From Drechslerella dactyloides (taxonomy: Eukaryota; Ascomycota; Orbiliomycetes; Orbiliales; Orbiliaceae): 64,000 nucleotides of DNA. The translations under genes were made by a program, and so were the position numbers. Position 1 is the stretch's first letter; each line of letters opens with the position of its first letter. The notes beneath the pieces are model-generated. The model ran no database searches. It saw only the letters and a list, made by a program, of their open reading frames with translations, and was not told where the DNA came from. Below, one piece after another: positions 33,695 to 46,342 of this stretch. Where the stretch lies: NCBI GenBank assembly GCA_020064725.1, contig JAGTWJ010000006.1, forward strand, positions 1,116,001 through 1,180,000, in the 5' to 3' direction.

Positions 33695-36666
33695 TTAGAG
33701 CTTGTCGTAGTAGTCCGTGTAGAGCGGGACTTCGGGTTTGAGACCTGTTGAACAGTTAGCATGTGCTCCATTATTAGTCGGTTCGTGGTGTAGGCGCGCT
33801 TACCCTTTCTCTTTCTCATCTCGAGGACAATCTTGCCGGATGGCGTAGTAGGATCCGAGATGGTGCCCATGGTGAGAGGTTGCCAGTGGTCGAAGACGAG
33901 CTGACTGAAAGCCTGTCCGCTGGTGGCGGCACGCAAGTCGGCAACGAAGCCGAAAGAGTCCTTGACAGGGAGGTAGGCCTTGATGTTGAAGAGAGGAGTA
34001 CCTGGGCGCTGTTCCTCGCCGAAGACGTGTCCGTTGCGGCGGGTCAAGACACCATAGATACCACCCATGGCGGATTCTGGAACCTGGATGTCGACGAGGT
34101 ACACGGGCTCCTGAAGAGTTGGGTCACCGAGGAGGAGAGCAGCGTACAGGACACGACGAGCAGTTGGGATGATCTGGCCACCACCTCTGTGGATGGCATC
34201 GGCGTGGAGAGTGACATCCAAAACGTTGAATCTGCACGACCGCATTGGCTCTTCGGCGATCGGACCTTCTCTGCTAGCCCATTGGAAACCGGAGACGACG
34301 GAGTCCTTGATTTCGTTGAGGTACTGGACAGCCTTGGTGGTATCAACAAGGAGGTTGGCACCAGAGCCGTCTGGGCCGAAGCACCAAATCTTTCTGGCTT
34401 CGGTGATATCCCAGCCATACTCATCAGCGAGGAGGCGACCACGGGTCTTGAAGTCGTCCTTGGAGTTGACCTTGCCGGACTCAATATCCTTGGCGAGTTC
34501 ATCGTCCATCGGCTGGGCCGTAAGGTAGAGACGGTTGTGCTTGTTGGGCGACTTCGACAGAGCCGTCATGCTGGACTCCTTGGTGACGGTCTCACGGTAC
34601 TGGACGACTGGATCGGAGATTCTGAGGGGAACACCAGCATGGTCTTCCTCGAGATCCTTCAGGCAAATTTCCAAGTGCAATTCACCGGCACCGGCGATAA
34701 CGTGTTCACCAGAGTCAGAGGTGTAAACCATGACGCAAGGATCCGACTTGGAGAGACGCTTCAGACCTTCGACAAGCTTGGGCAAGTCCGCGCCGTTCTT
34801 GACTTCGACGGCACGCTGCACGACGGGAGAGACGGAGAACTTCATGACCTTCAGGTTGTGGGCGGTTTCAGAGGTGGTCAAGGTACCAGACTTAAGCAGG
34901 AACTGGTCAACACCGACCAAGCCGACAATGTTACCAGCGGGAACGTTCTCAATTGGCTCGGTGGCACGACCCATCATCAAAACGGTCCTCTGGATGGACT
35001 TGACGAACAGATCCTCCTTCTTTCCGGGAACGTAGTTTGGTCCCTGAATTCTGACTTTCAGGCCAGACTTGACGGTACCAGAGAAGACACGACCGAAAGC
35101 GTAGAAACGTCCACGTTCGGAGGTCGGCACCATCTTTGAGACGTAGAGCATGAGAGGTCCATCGGCAGCACAGTCACGGATACCGACGTAAGCTTCATCA
35201 TCATGAGGGCCTTCATAGAGAGTTTCCGCACGATATTTTTGTGCGACGAGGGGCGACGGCAGATGAAGGACCATCATCTCCAGGAGAGCATCTGCAGCTG
35301 GCAGGAACTTTCTCATGATAGTCTTCAGAAGCGCCTTGCCCTTCTGTTCCTTCTCATCACTGGCGAGCTTGAGGCTAAGCTTCTCGGCCATGCCGAAAGC
35401 TTCGTCATGTCTCTCCTTCATGATGCAATCAAACATCTTGAACACGGGGTCAAGGACAAACATGTTGAAGGCACGGTCGAGCTGGTTGCCATCAGCATCG
35501 GTGGAGTTCTTTGTCCACTTCTTGGTCTTCGGGTTGAAGAAGTTGTCTCCCTAATACTCTCCTGTTAACGAACGAGTTGCGACGGGTGGGCCGAACTACT
35601 CCGACGAACTTACCCAAAGACGTTCCATCATCTTCTCCTGCTTGACACCGAATTTAGTCGCGTATCGCTGGGCAAATTGTCTGAGAGTGAAGCCCCAGCC
35701 GTGAAGAGCAGCAGCGAAGCAGACAGTACCCGCCTCAGGGTTGACTTGCCAATCCTTTTGGGTCTTGTCCTGGTAGGTGGAGATGATGACGTTGATGTCT
35801 TCGACGACTTTACGGAACGCATTGTACAAATCTTCCTTGCCCATCTGCAGTTCCAACAAGGCTCTGTCGACCTTGTTGATACAGAGGACAGGCTTGATAC
35901 GCTCACCGAGGGCCTGACGCAAGACGGTCTCCGTCTGGACGGAGGCACCTTCAATGACATCGACGACGACCAAAGCACCATCAGTGACACGGAGGGCAGC
36001 AGTGACCTCGGACGAGAAGTCAACGTGTCCGGGAGAGTCAATCAGGTTGATCAAGAAATCGTTGCCAACAGGCGCCGCATCCTTCGCGTCGCCCTCCTGG
36101 ACGATATCCTTGACGTCCTCGTCTTTCATTTTCGCGTACAGGGAGATAGCGGTGGATTTAATGGTGATACCACGTTCCTGCTCGTCTTTTCTGGTATCCA
36201 TGTATCGTGCATCACCGGCCTTCGCGGCCGCAATGATACCGGCATGCTGAACCAGCGAGTCGGAGAGTGTGGATTTTCCATGGTCGACTGTGTTGTGGCG
36301 GGGACCAACGTTAGCGGGCACAAATTTTAAAAAAACCCCACATTACATAATCGCCCCGCTATCACGGCGAGGGCGATTATGCATAGCAGCAGAAAGCGTG
36401 AACACACATACCGTGAGCAATAACGGACATGTTACGGATGTTTGCCCGTTGTTTCTGCCATCTCGTTAGTATGCTTCATTGTATAGTCGCGATTGGGCGC
36501 GGCAGCAGTCGGGATGCGGAGCGGGGTTTCGGCCTACCATGAGATCATGGATCTCGTCTATCGTGAAGCTGCATGTTGCGACAAAAGGTTAGCAAAAGGG
36601 AGCCACCATGCAGGAATGCAACCTCAATGCAATGCTAGGAGAAAGAGAGGGAACATACTTGACCAT
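33695..36666 (-). CDS. EFT2: Translation elongation factor 2 (eEF2)
   Basis: Six exons: 36666-36659, 36568-36538, 36454-36412, 36287-35614, 35550-33804 and 33744-33695. All phases agree, giving 850 residues. eEF2 is the GTPase that drives ribosomal translocation. The first coding exon is 8 nt (ATGGTCAA); joined on, it reads [13 protein letters not shown]. The GTPase motifs are IAHVDHGKST (P-loop), [19 protein letters not shown] and NKVDRALLE. The diphthamide loop [16 protein letters not shown] in domain IV has the target His. The C-terminus is [16 protein letters not shown]. Four introns cluster in the first 260 codons and one lies 17 codons from the end. The leader upstream of 36666 is CT-rich, as in highly expressed fungal genes. 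Long open frames on the opposite strand are shadows of the strong codon bias. Confidence 0.97.
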
Positions 36667-37599
36667 CTTGACGGATTGGTGCTGAGAACCTTGCTAAAAA
36701 CCTGTTGTTGAAGTTGTTTCCAAGAGAAAGGTGCTGACGATGAGGAAAGCGAGCCTCAGTGCAGGAAAAAATTTCTCTTTGCCTCTGGCTTTTATACCGG
36801 GGACGGACCAAAAGTTCGAGGACACCACCCTGACGCCTTCTCGAAAGGAGGAGATCGGGGTAGGGGAGTTCGAATCGGATTGTCTGATATCTTTTGGGGT
36901 GGTTGGAGGTAGTAGGTTGGTAGGGTGGAGAGGGAGAAGGAAGGAAGGAGGGAAAGCGCTGCAGTGTGGGCCGATTTAATAATAAAATACCAAAAAAGAA
37001 TTTTTGTGTGCGTTGAGTCTCCCACAGAGCTTCAGAGCTGCGCCCATCGATTGAACTCACCCGCCGCGGGAGGGGTCGAGAGAGCACGCACGGCAATGCC
37101 GCAAAATCTGAAAAAGCAAACCGGCGAGCTACAGCATTTGCCGGGCCGGGCTAGCATCGGGTTTAGGCAAGTCGACGCCTAATCTCCAGCGCTGGATGTT
37201 CCGAATTCAGGCTCTGGAGAACTAAGCTCTGCAGCAATGACTCCTAGGGCAAAAGTCTGTTGGTGCTATGACTACAATAATTCGCTCTACTCGATGGCAG
37301 GGAACGTCGTCTCGCAGACGCTAAAGGTAGGGAACACCGTGCACTCCATTATCACGCTGAAATTACATGATCCGAGCCTTTGACAGGAACTTTTATTCCC
37401 TTGCTGAAACCATCCAAAATGCCCCGTTCGCCTATCCACATATCCAATCCATACAAGCGTCATAGCTCTAGAGGTCCCATCCGTGACATCTATCTTATCG
37501 ATAGGTCACAGCATAAATATAACCCACACAACACAACCCCCCAAAATGAAATACCGTAAAGCGTGATAAAACGAAAGTCACAAGCATCGTCAGATATAG
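36667..37599. other. eEF2 promoter and leader plus 3' flank of the next gene
   Basis: No gene is seen. On the eEF2 sense strand the 250 bp before the start is a long pyrimidine-rich tract (36850-36980 reads as GGAAGGAGGGA-type purine runs on the plus strand), typical of strong fungal promoters. Confidence 0.55.
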
Positions 37600-39421
37600 T
37601 CAAACAGCATGGTAGGCCGCCTGGTTGGCGAGGGTATCGTAGTGAGGGCTCGTTGGCGTGTGAAGAGGCGTCAGCATCGGATTGCCAGGGAAAAACACAA
37701 ACCCAGGGCTCGGGTTGGGGTCCTGCTCATGGTACGGCGGGACAGGGTCGACGTCCTCCACGTTCCTCGGCCTCCATCTCTGTTGGTACCCTACAACTGG
37801 CAGGGGTGCACTCGCGGGAGCAGCCGGGGCGGACAGGTGTGCCAGACGGCGCTGGTTGACGATATGGCTAGCGCTGGGTGGCTGCGGCGAGGTGGGCGTC
37901 AACTGCAAATGGTGCGCCTGGATGAACTGGAACGTCTGGACGGAGGCGTGCTGGGGTCGCTGACTCCGAGGAGTGGTAATTTGAATGGGTGTGTGGGGGT
38001 AGGCGGATTGCTGTTCCTCGCTGAAAAACCAGTTTGCAATCCTGGATACCGCTGATGCGATGCGCACAGCGGTGGAGGGAGTTGACTGTCGCTCCTCGTT
38101 CGCAGCCCGAGCAGGCATCGGAAGGGAGGTCTGCAGTTGAGGGAGCCGAGGCCTCTGGCGCTGTGATTGGGGAGGGACCGGGAGAGTGTGCGCGCTGATA
38201 GGCTCTTCCCGCTCTGATGCGTCATCCTCGAATGAGGTGTGGCGGGTCGAAGTATCTCCATCTTGCTCCTCAGACTCATCAATTCGCTCAGTTGAGTCAG
38301 TCGCGATGTTTGTGTGACTGGGCTGGATATCGGAGGCTTCCCGCTGCGGTGTCACAACTGAAGAGATGGAGCTGGCAGGGGAATGCTGCGTGCTTTTCCC
38401 GTGGATCAGCTTCTTGAGTTCCATCAAGCGACGTTCCAGTGCTGCCTTCTCCTCCATGGCGACTTTGATCCGTTCCAGAGCTCCCTTGCAATCCGCTGGA
38501 GGAACCTCAACCCTCTCCTCTTCTTCCAAAAAGAATGTCAATTCCACTCCAGAATCCTCATCTGCGATCAGCTGAGGAGCCTGGCAGTCCGCAACGCTCT
38601 GTACCGAGTCGTCGTCCATTGAGGTCACCGTACTCGTCGAAACGGAATCCCTTCTCGTCTCGATAGTGATGACCGTAGGATTGCTCGGCCGGTGAACTGG
38701 TGACAACGGTGATAGAACTGAGCTTGTGATGTCTGTGAATCCTGGACTATGCAAGTTGCCCATGCTCTGCGCCGCTCTGTTGTGCGTGTGTATCTGTGAA
38801 AGTGTTGGCCGAGGCTTCAACGTACCCGGTTCGCTCGCCCGACGAACCAGCGAGGTCGAGGTCGACGTCCCTGAATCTGGGCGCGGGATGAACGAGCCAT
38901 TGAGGAACGAGTACTGCCCGTTGCTGAGCAATGAGCTCGGTCCGAGGAGCTCATTCGCCGTCTCAGCATCGTGAATTGTCAACGTCGGGCCATACGATGG
39001 ACCTCCATTCCCAGCGTTCCGAGAAGACGTGGGGCAGGTATGTGATCGGACTGCCGTAGGCCGCTGCGGCATCGTAATGGGGTCGTGCACATGCTCCGCA
39101 ACGGTGATGGTTGGGTTCTGCTGATGCATGTTTTCGAACACCATATCTACCAAAAACCATAGTTAGCTAAAAATGCACACGGTAAATTTCATTGCACAAC
39201 CTGGCAGACCCACCTGTCATTCGAGAGTAGCCACTGCCTTGTGTAGGAGTAGGAGTTGAATTTTCACTCGAGTTCCGCATCGACCGTGTAGCCGTCTTCT
39301 GATGCTTCCCGCGATCTCCTGCCCTCTCGGAGCTCCCCCTCCTCTGCCCACCCCGGTCAGCCCGCTCCACCTGCACGGAGAACGACGGCAAGCAGTTGCC
39401 AAAAATCGCGTAAAGTGCCAT
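37600..39421 (-). CDS. Unknown low-complexity protein with a short coiled coil
   Basis: Two exons: 39421-39214 and 39146-37600 (intron GTGGGT...GGTAG, phase 1), 584 residues. No enzyme domain is recognised. It starts MALYAIFGNCLPSFSVQVER. Most of the protein is Ser/Thr/Pro-rich with poly-polar stretches. A coiled-coil segment lies around residues 290-320 (ALERIKVAMEEKAALERRLM then ELKKLIHG), just after an acidic patch (LTFFLEEEERVEVPP). The C-terminal 130 residues are rich in Pro, His and Gln (HLQLTPTSPQPPSASH) and end ANQAAYHAV. Such composition suits a cytosolic or cortical regulator, but that is a guess. The leader upstream of 39421 is AT- and TC-rich for 400 bp. Confidence 0.75.
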
Positions 39422-41554
39422 AGCGTAAATAATAGAAAATTAAGCAATACCACAAGCATATAAACCGCTCGTCGAAAGAGTGTCGTGCAAGCCCTTTGCA
39501 GTAACCCAATGCAAATAAAAGGTACAATACGAATATAAAAAAGAAAGACCAAGCCTCCAAAGTACCCAGTAATGAAAGAAAAGAGAAAGATAGTAGAGGG
39601 AGAGTAAAAAATGTAAGGAAAGAAAGAAATAGTTTGTCTCGCAAGCCAGACTATCACCGCTGCCAAAGCGATGATACCAAAGAAGGAATGGCGAAAAACC
39701 GAAAATGAACTTGTGTAAAGTGTAAGGAACGTCTCTCGCTATCGACGATAGTACACCCAAGAGAATGTCATCGAACAAAAGAAGCAGTACGGAAACATAA
39801 AAAACAACTTACACGAACCGAAGAAGCTTCAAGCCTTCTTCCCCTTCGCAAAGTCTGCTTCCATGCAATCCCTTGATCAAGGTGGTCGTGAATCGGAACC
39901 GGGAAAAAGTCGAGTCGCAGACCAGCCGGTGCGGATGGCTATATATAAAATGTAAAACCAGGTGGACCGTTAGATTGGTTGTAAATATGTACGTCCGGCG
40001 ATCGCTCCGTCGTCGACACCCGTCATCAAGACGAGCTCTGTTGTGTACACATCCGCAGCTATAGCGGAGCTGTGGTATATCTGTCGGCTGGAATATACGT
40101 ACACAACACGACCTTATAAGCCCTGTTCGCCTCGTCGCACCGGCCAGTCCAACGCCCCTCCAACCGAAACCGGGGTGCCAAAACACGCTGAAGCATGAAG
40201 CATGACTTTTTTGCTTCTCCGTTCGATCGCACAACCGACGAATTCGAAACGTCTTGTTATGGGCCATGGCTTGGAGGCTGGAAGCCAGCCATCGAGTGCG
40301 CGCACGTCAAGGGTGCCATGGGCCAGGAACAATTGTGAGTGGCTGCACTGCAGCTCGTGAACGCGGGTGGTGCCGCATGTGCATGCTGTAGTTGACTCCG
40401 AAAATAACAGATCTGACGCACGTCAACCTGAAACTCGGCCTGCACGCCTCGTCAAACGGCCAGTCGGTGCAGTGCTCTCCTGCGGACACTCGTTGGTACT
40501 GTTCCTTTTTGCACGCATGCGGGCCTGCAGCAGACATACGCACCTGTGACCGGTCCCGAAAGCCTGGCATGTTGTGCATTGGCGTCTTGCATTGGCGAGG
40601 GGGACGAGAGCGATCACGTAGGGCTGCATGATGTTCGTGTTTCGTGCTGGTGTCCCGAAGCGCGAGGTGCAGCGCTGATTGGGTCTGCTAACGGCGCGAA
40701 CGATTGGCTGCCGTTGGGTTTGGGCGCACGACGGTAAGCGCGCATCCGGAGCAATTCCACTCCCCATTCTAAAGTTAGGCCCTCGCCGCGCTTGCTCTGG
40801 CAGACCGGGAAAATAAATTTGTCGCAATCAGGAAAGAGCATATTTCTGTAATTTCACGAATATTCCTGCCCTCAATCGCCAACATGTAAGTAGCGAATCG
40901 CCAACCATGTGCTTGTTGTGCGGCGAGGCTGCGCACGAGTCGAGCATGGGCATTGCATCGATGGATGAGATGAAACATGGTAACAGTAAATTAAACAGCA
41001 GCTTAGCTCCGAGCCACGATGTAGCTCGCGCTAGCTGGGTAGCTGCCTATGGGTCTCCTTGGAACCTCTGCTATTTCGCCGGATGTTGAGAGCTTGCGAC
41101 CCGATGGAACTTGAAACAGCTGGCTTTGAAGATCCGATTTGAAACACTGCTGATAGCTATTACACCAAGACTGCAGTGCATACCAGGCAAATCTGGCCTC
41201 GAGACTAAGTTCATACATGCAAAAATTCCCCAACCAACATGAACAACCAGACCAGTTTGATCACGACCTATCAAAACAGACTAAAATGCCGTGGCTTAGG
41301 AGAAATGCCACTTCAACGCCCCAGTTGATAAAGACATGCTTCGAGACGCCGCCACAGAAAGACCGCCACAAATGTATATCCTCCATGATCATGAAACGGC
41401 GCGAGGAAATGCAATACGATGTTGTTCAAAATAATAGCAAGAATCACCAACGGACAGATTATAGAAAATAATTTCAATCAATCAATTGAAGACATAAAGA
41501 TACCAGACAAAGCCAGGGTATTCTCGCAAGACAAAGAAAGGACACGTGGGCAAC
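39422..41554. other. Intergenic region
   Basis: The first 700 bp is a pyrimidine-rich leader (on the minus strand) of the coiled-coil gene; hydrophobic frames in it arise from TTC/CTT-rich DNA and have no ATG. From 40.1 to 41.5 kb I see only short overlapping frames on both strands and no RNA gene. Confidence 0.5.
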
Positions 41555-43871
41555 CTAACGATTCCAAGGGTTGTCGTCATCAGCCAGGCTTCCATACCTC
41601 ACTCTATTATTTTCAGCGATCGGAGTCTCGTTTCCATCATCATCTTCTTCTTCAGCCACCACAAAGTTATCCTGCGAGCCACCGCTTGGCATGTTGACTT
41701 CGGATGTATCGGTGTGGTGCTCTCGGGTATCGACCGGTGGTGGAATATCGTCTGGCTCGAATCCTGTCCGTTGCACCTCGCCGGCATCCTCCGGTGGGTA
41801 TTGCGTGACAAAGACCTTTGGGTCCTCTTCGTTCCATCCAGGACCGCCTTCCTTTCTCGCGCGAACCCGTTCGATTTCCTCAGCCTGTGTATCTTCAACA
41901 ACTAAGTCCACAACACCAGATTGATTAGACTGGTTGGACGATGATGACGAGCTCCGGTGCAGAGCGTCGTTGGCCTGTGACAGAAGACCCTGTGATTCTT
42001 CCGTGGTGCCATTCTCCGCGGCGGAAGCCTTGCCCTTCCCCTTGTTGCCTTGGGGTTTCGAACCACTCGATTTTGTACTTCTGCGGGACTGGATCTTGAT
42101 ACGATCCTTCGGCCGAAGCACTTCCTGATTCGTCGCTGTTGTAACAAGGTAGCGAGAGGACTGGTGATTCTGCCGGAAACGTTCCTCGCTGTAGGGTTCG
42201 TGTGCGGTTATAACAGGATACTGTATTTCATCATCAGCTGATCATATCCCAATGGTACTTTCCCCACGCCCAACACCTACATTATAATCCCCGAATTCCA
42301 TCGCCCTCGCGTCTGCGTACAATTGTTCGACATCTTCTTCAAGGCTGCTATCCTCGAGATCGTTCGGCTCCACGCTCCCATAGGACTTTCCTGCATTAGC
42401 AGCCCGTATAGCTGGGTCTTCAGAAAGGCCAGCAGCGGAGCCAGCAGCCCCGAGTAGTGCCGTGCGGTTCGAAGACGGTTTGGGGATCCAGTATTTTCCT
42501 TTTCCGCCTCTCTCGTAACGCATTCCTTCTCGTATCCTCGCCATTCTGGCAGCACTTTCAGGATGAGCCATCGTGGTGCTGTCCACCGAGTCGAAATTCC
42601 GGTATCCGTAATCTCCACTAACAAACGTGGCCTTGGTATCAAAGATCAAATCCCTGATACCGTAGGCGTCCCTGAGGGCGTATTGAACCGGCATACGCGC
42701 TGCAGAGATCGTAGGATCCGCATAGTCCTTCCACGAGAAAGCGTACCAGTGTGCAATAGCGAAGGCTGGCATCTCACAACATATAAGGCAGTCCTGTATC
42801 GCGGCGGCAAGATTGTCGCGGGTGTACTCTCGCGTATCCGGAATGACTTTGAGCCATACGAGGATTGACAGGAAGAATCCCTGCCAATATGAGGCGAAAA
42901 TGATGAGTTTGATGCAGAGAAACTACCCAATTGCGTCAGTCCCAAGTCGTTCCAGTGTTTAGAATAATCGATACCGACCTTTGGCACAGGCCTGAATGGC
43001 TTCAGATCCTTATGCATGCACGCCCAAAACATGCCAAGACTGTACAAGCTTATCGTAACCGAAAGATTGTATATAATGCCGCTCCAGAAATACCCGCTGT
43101 TTAAACCGATGTAGCCTTCTTGGTACGTGTCTGTAGCCTTCATTATTATGGAGGAAATCGCGAGTATCGGTTTGAGGTATGCATATTGGAGGATGCCACG
43201 CTTGATGGCGACGAAGGAATGAGGGTCGCTAATGTCGACTTTAGCCAGGCAGTGGTTCAGGGGCCATAGATGCGGTGTCGGCGCCCGGCCGTGTGTGAGG
43301 ATGATGAGGGCTCGTTCGCCGCCCAGGAAGTTGATAAGTAATTGGAAGAACGTGTATATCGTGAAGGCCTACGTAATGTCAGCACCGAATCGGTATCTCA
43401 TCACATGATCTGGCGATCCATGCCCACCTCGTAGATATCGCGGATGGGATCCAGAAAGAACGCCGCGGTCAGCGACTTTAAACTGAGCCATGATGTAATC
43501 GCATATATCGGCACCCTAACGCCGTCAGCTCAAGATACACGCCATGTCCGGAACTCGGTCCACATACATCAGCAGGATGCGCACGACATATCGTTGCAGT
43601 AGCGGTTTCCGGTAGTTCTTCCTGTGATCGGCTGTTAGATCGATCCGAGCCAGGCGATATACCGGGAACTCGAGGGGGTCATTACAGTTGGAACCAGATG
43701 GAACTAGCAAAATAAACATTAGTCTTCGTTCAATGATTGGTGGCTGGTGGGCATCGCGTGATCTTACATAACGGATAAGACGGTCGCCACTATCGAGGCG
43801 CATCCAGAAAAGAGGATGAAGAAGTTGCCCAGCTTGGTGCCGGTACCGCCGGGGTCGAGGAAGCCGGGCAT
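41555..43871 (-). CDS. TMEM184/organic solute transporter Ost-alpha family membrane protein
   Basis: Seven exons: 43871-43768, 43703-43686, 43621-43568, 43515-43428, 43368-42979, 42922-42281 and 42220-41555. All phases agree, 653 residues. Exon 2 is only 18 nt. Members of PF03619 have seven membrane segments; fungal ones are mostly uncharacterised, and animal relatives move steroid conjugates or sit on endosomes. Spliced conserved blocks are ISIWFQLKNYRKPLLQRYVV, then ILLMVPIYAITSWLSLK, then FFLDPIRDIYEAFTIYTFFQ. These are followed by NFLGGERALIILTHGRAP and, near the end of the core, CLICCEMPAFAIAHWYAFSW. The last 350 residues are a long hydrophilic tail, Ser- and acid-rich, ending DDDNPWNR. 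The start MPGFLDPGGTGTKLGNFF immediately precedes the first membrane segment. Confidence 0.92.
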
Positions 43872-44580
43872 CTTGACAGACTTCGAAGACGGTCGCTATC
43901 TTTGAAGCATTTGACGATGGTTGCGAGGGAAAAGGTGGGCTGCGGTAAAATGAGCGGCGGACGCGGCGAATATACGAGTTTTCGCCCGGAGACCTTACAC
44001 AGCCAAGCGACAGCCTACGCCAGTTTCGAGGGTGACGACGACTCTGCCCGGGAGATGCAGACAGGGAACCAGCTGTTCAGCGAGGGAGAGATGACGCGCA
44101 GGCCTCTTGGAAGTGGTCGAGGTGGGCTAACGGTTGCGGCGCTGGTGTTAAGGATACGGGCCTTTGCGACGTGACCTGTCATTGGGCAGGGGCGGCCTTT
44201 TGCTCGCAAACACACCGGTTTTGCCTCGCCTGCGCATGCGGTGTGGACAAACATCACGAAAGGCAAGTCCACCAGACTACCATATGTATACCAGCTCGTC
44301 ATGCGTCTGCACGATCCTGCAGCCTCCACCGCCATGAGCTGTCCTTGCTACCTGGAAACCGGATAGCAGAAATTTCCATCCTCTCGACGGTCCGTCACTA
44401 CGATGTAAATTCCGGTGGAGCTCCGTTGGTGAACGCAAGAGCGCATGCGTATCCCCACTCAACAGCTGGATACTATTGTTACATGCCAACTGCTCACAAT
44501 CCGCAAAAAGAGTACCTCGAAAACTTGTTTCCACAGTAAAAAGAGCGCCGAGACTAGAACAAAGGCTTTTTAGATGTATA
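43872..44580. other. Intergenic region upstream of the TMEM184-family gene
   Basis: It holds that gene's promoter and the 3' end of the OMP decarboxylase gene. I see no further gene. Confidence 0.5.
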
Positions 44581-45457
44581 TTATTTCCCAACCCGTGATA
44601 GATAAGCCTTCCATCCCTCATCTCTGTACAACTTTGCGGTCTCGACCGGGTTTGGAACCGCGTAGATGCCCCTTCCCGCAATTATGAAATCGGCACCACT
44701 TTCCACCGCCGACTTTGGTGTCTGATACTGCTGCCCCAGCTTGTCCCCCTTCGACGCCATGTTCACGCCGGTGGTGAAGAGGACAAAATCTTCGTTATCC
44801 AGAGCTGCAACGTCCGTCTCGACGTCTCCCAGAGTCCGGGACGCCACGAACCCGATAACAAATCGGCTGTATTTCCTCGCGCATTCCACGGAAACCTTTG
44901 TGTACTCGCCCGTAGCAAGCGACCCTTTGCTCGTCATCGTGGCGAGAATCAGGAGACCTCGCTCGTCCTTGTACGGGAAGTCGTCCCGTTCCGCGGTTTC
45001 AGTCAGGGCCTGCACGATGCCCTCTCCCGGGAGCATCGTGCAGTTGACAATATCCGCCCAGCTTGAGATCTGCAGTGCGCCACCATGGTACTGCTTCTGA
45101 ACGGTGTTCCCAATGTCCACGAACTTGCGATCCTCAAATATCAGGAAGTTGTGTTTGATTGCCAAGTCTTTCAAGCGTTCGGGGATGGACGGCCGGAAAT
45201 CGTCCAGGATGTCAATATGCGTCTTCAAGACAGCGATATATGGCCCGAGCTCTATGTAGCGTGAGTTTTAGATCGGGTATCGAAGATATTGGGTGCTTAC
45301 CATCGGCAAGATTGAGCAGCTCTTGCGATGTTGTCAAGTCAGCAGAGACGACGACATTGGTCTTCTTGGACTCCGCGATTTCGAAGAGCTTCCGGGCAAC
45401 ACCATTGGGATGCTGCTTGGCCCGTTCGCCGTAGGTGAGGTGTGACTTCGACGACAT
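44581..45457 (-). CDS. pyrG: Orotidine 5'-phosphate decarboxylase
   Basis: Two exons: 45457-45301 and 45251-44581 (intron GTAAGC...ACATAG, phase 1), 275 residues. It catalyses the last step of de novo UMP synthesis and is the URA3 orthologue. Residues are all in place: [16 protein letters not shown], then [18 protein letters not shown] (substrate Lys and Asp), then the catalytic [18 protein letters not shown], and the phosphate-binding end [18 protein letters not shown]. The single intron lies at the position usual for filamentous ascomycete pyrG genes, just after the ELLNLAD motif. Start [19 protein letters not shown] is canonical. Confidence 0.96.
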
Positions 45458-46238
45458 CTTGGCTTCGTGTCACGGTGGTGATTGGTTCCAAGAGTTGTAG
45501 ACGCAGGAAAGGTTTTACAAGGCGAACAAACCAAATATCGAACGCTGTTGGCACACCAGCCAAACCTTGATGACAGTCGTCCCTATGAGCTCATAAATCT
45601 ACCCTAGTAAACCCCCAGACGGATGTCTTGTAATCAGAGCGAGCATTACGATACCAGAACATACTGGACAAGAATCTGTAATACCTAAGCCCGCCGCTAC
45701 ACCGGGAATCTTGAGTTTTACCAACACATTCGGTCGTTGCACTCCCGATTCCTGCAAGCGAAATCCGCCGCATGCAATTATTAAGAAGCAATCAAATTAC
45801 GATACGAATTATTGCCCACAGGTCAATGTAGAAGCGCTTACAGTGACATCAGGCTAAGGAACTGCAGTTGTATATTACAAAAATGCGCGAAACACTAAAT
45901 TGGATCAACATGATAGTTATATTCGATACTCCAGAGAAATTTTATACGCAGTACAGGACAATCAGCGAAATGTAGCGCAAATCAGACCTGGTGGCTACAA
46001 TAACAGATAAGCTAGATTTCAGGAATTGAAGACATATCAAGATCCATTCTCTTGTGCCTGAAAATGCCCACCCATCCGCCGGACCTCCAGGAGAGTCCGA
46101 CCTCGAGTTTAGCCACCCACGACTCACGTCCCAGAAGACCCGATGCCTCTGTATCCAAAAATCTGAGCTCGATCCTGGCTCGACTACCTTCCCGAACAGG
46201 TGCAAACGGAACCTGAGCAAAAAAACGCAAAAAGATAG
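45458..46238. other. Intergenic region between pyrG and tRNA-Leu
   Basis: This holds the pyrG promoter. I see no gene; frames are short and AT-rich. Confidence 0.5.
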
Positions 46239-46342
46239 TGATGAGAGTGGGACTCGAACCCACGCACAGTTTCCCGTACCAGGAAGCGACTTATTAAGGT
46301 GTAACCTTAACCTGGCGCCATAACCAACTCGGCCATCTCACC
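46239..46342 (-). tRNA. tRNA-Leu (anticodon AAG), with a 20-nt intron
   Basis: On the minus strand, GGTGAGA (46342 downward) pairs with TCTCATC and the discriminator base is A at 46239. The D stem is GCC/GGC. The anticodon stem CCAGG/CCTGG encloses TTAAGG, giving anticodon AAG. A long variable arm (ACGGGAAACTGT) identifies class II, and the T arm is GTGGG-TTCGAGT-CCCAC. Twenty extra bases after position 37 contain CCTTAA, which can pair with the anticodon region as in other eukaryotic tRNA introns. Mature length without CCA is 84 nt. Confidence 0.95.

Noticed and set aside
33880..36330. Long plus-strand frames of 419 and 217 codons
   Set aside because: They lie antisense to eEF2 exons and reflect its strong codon bias; they lack any protein signature.
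39217..39778. Hydrophobic frames that resemble membrane proteins
   Set aside because: They start on TTG, not ATG, overlap each other in two frames, and come from a TTC/CTT-rich leader.
41546..41924. Plus-strand frames over the TMEM184 tail
   Set aside because: Antisense shadows of the Ser/acid-rich last exon.
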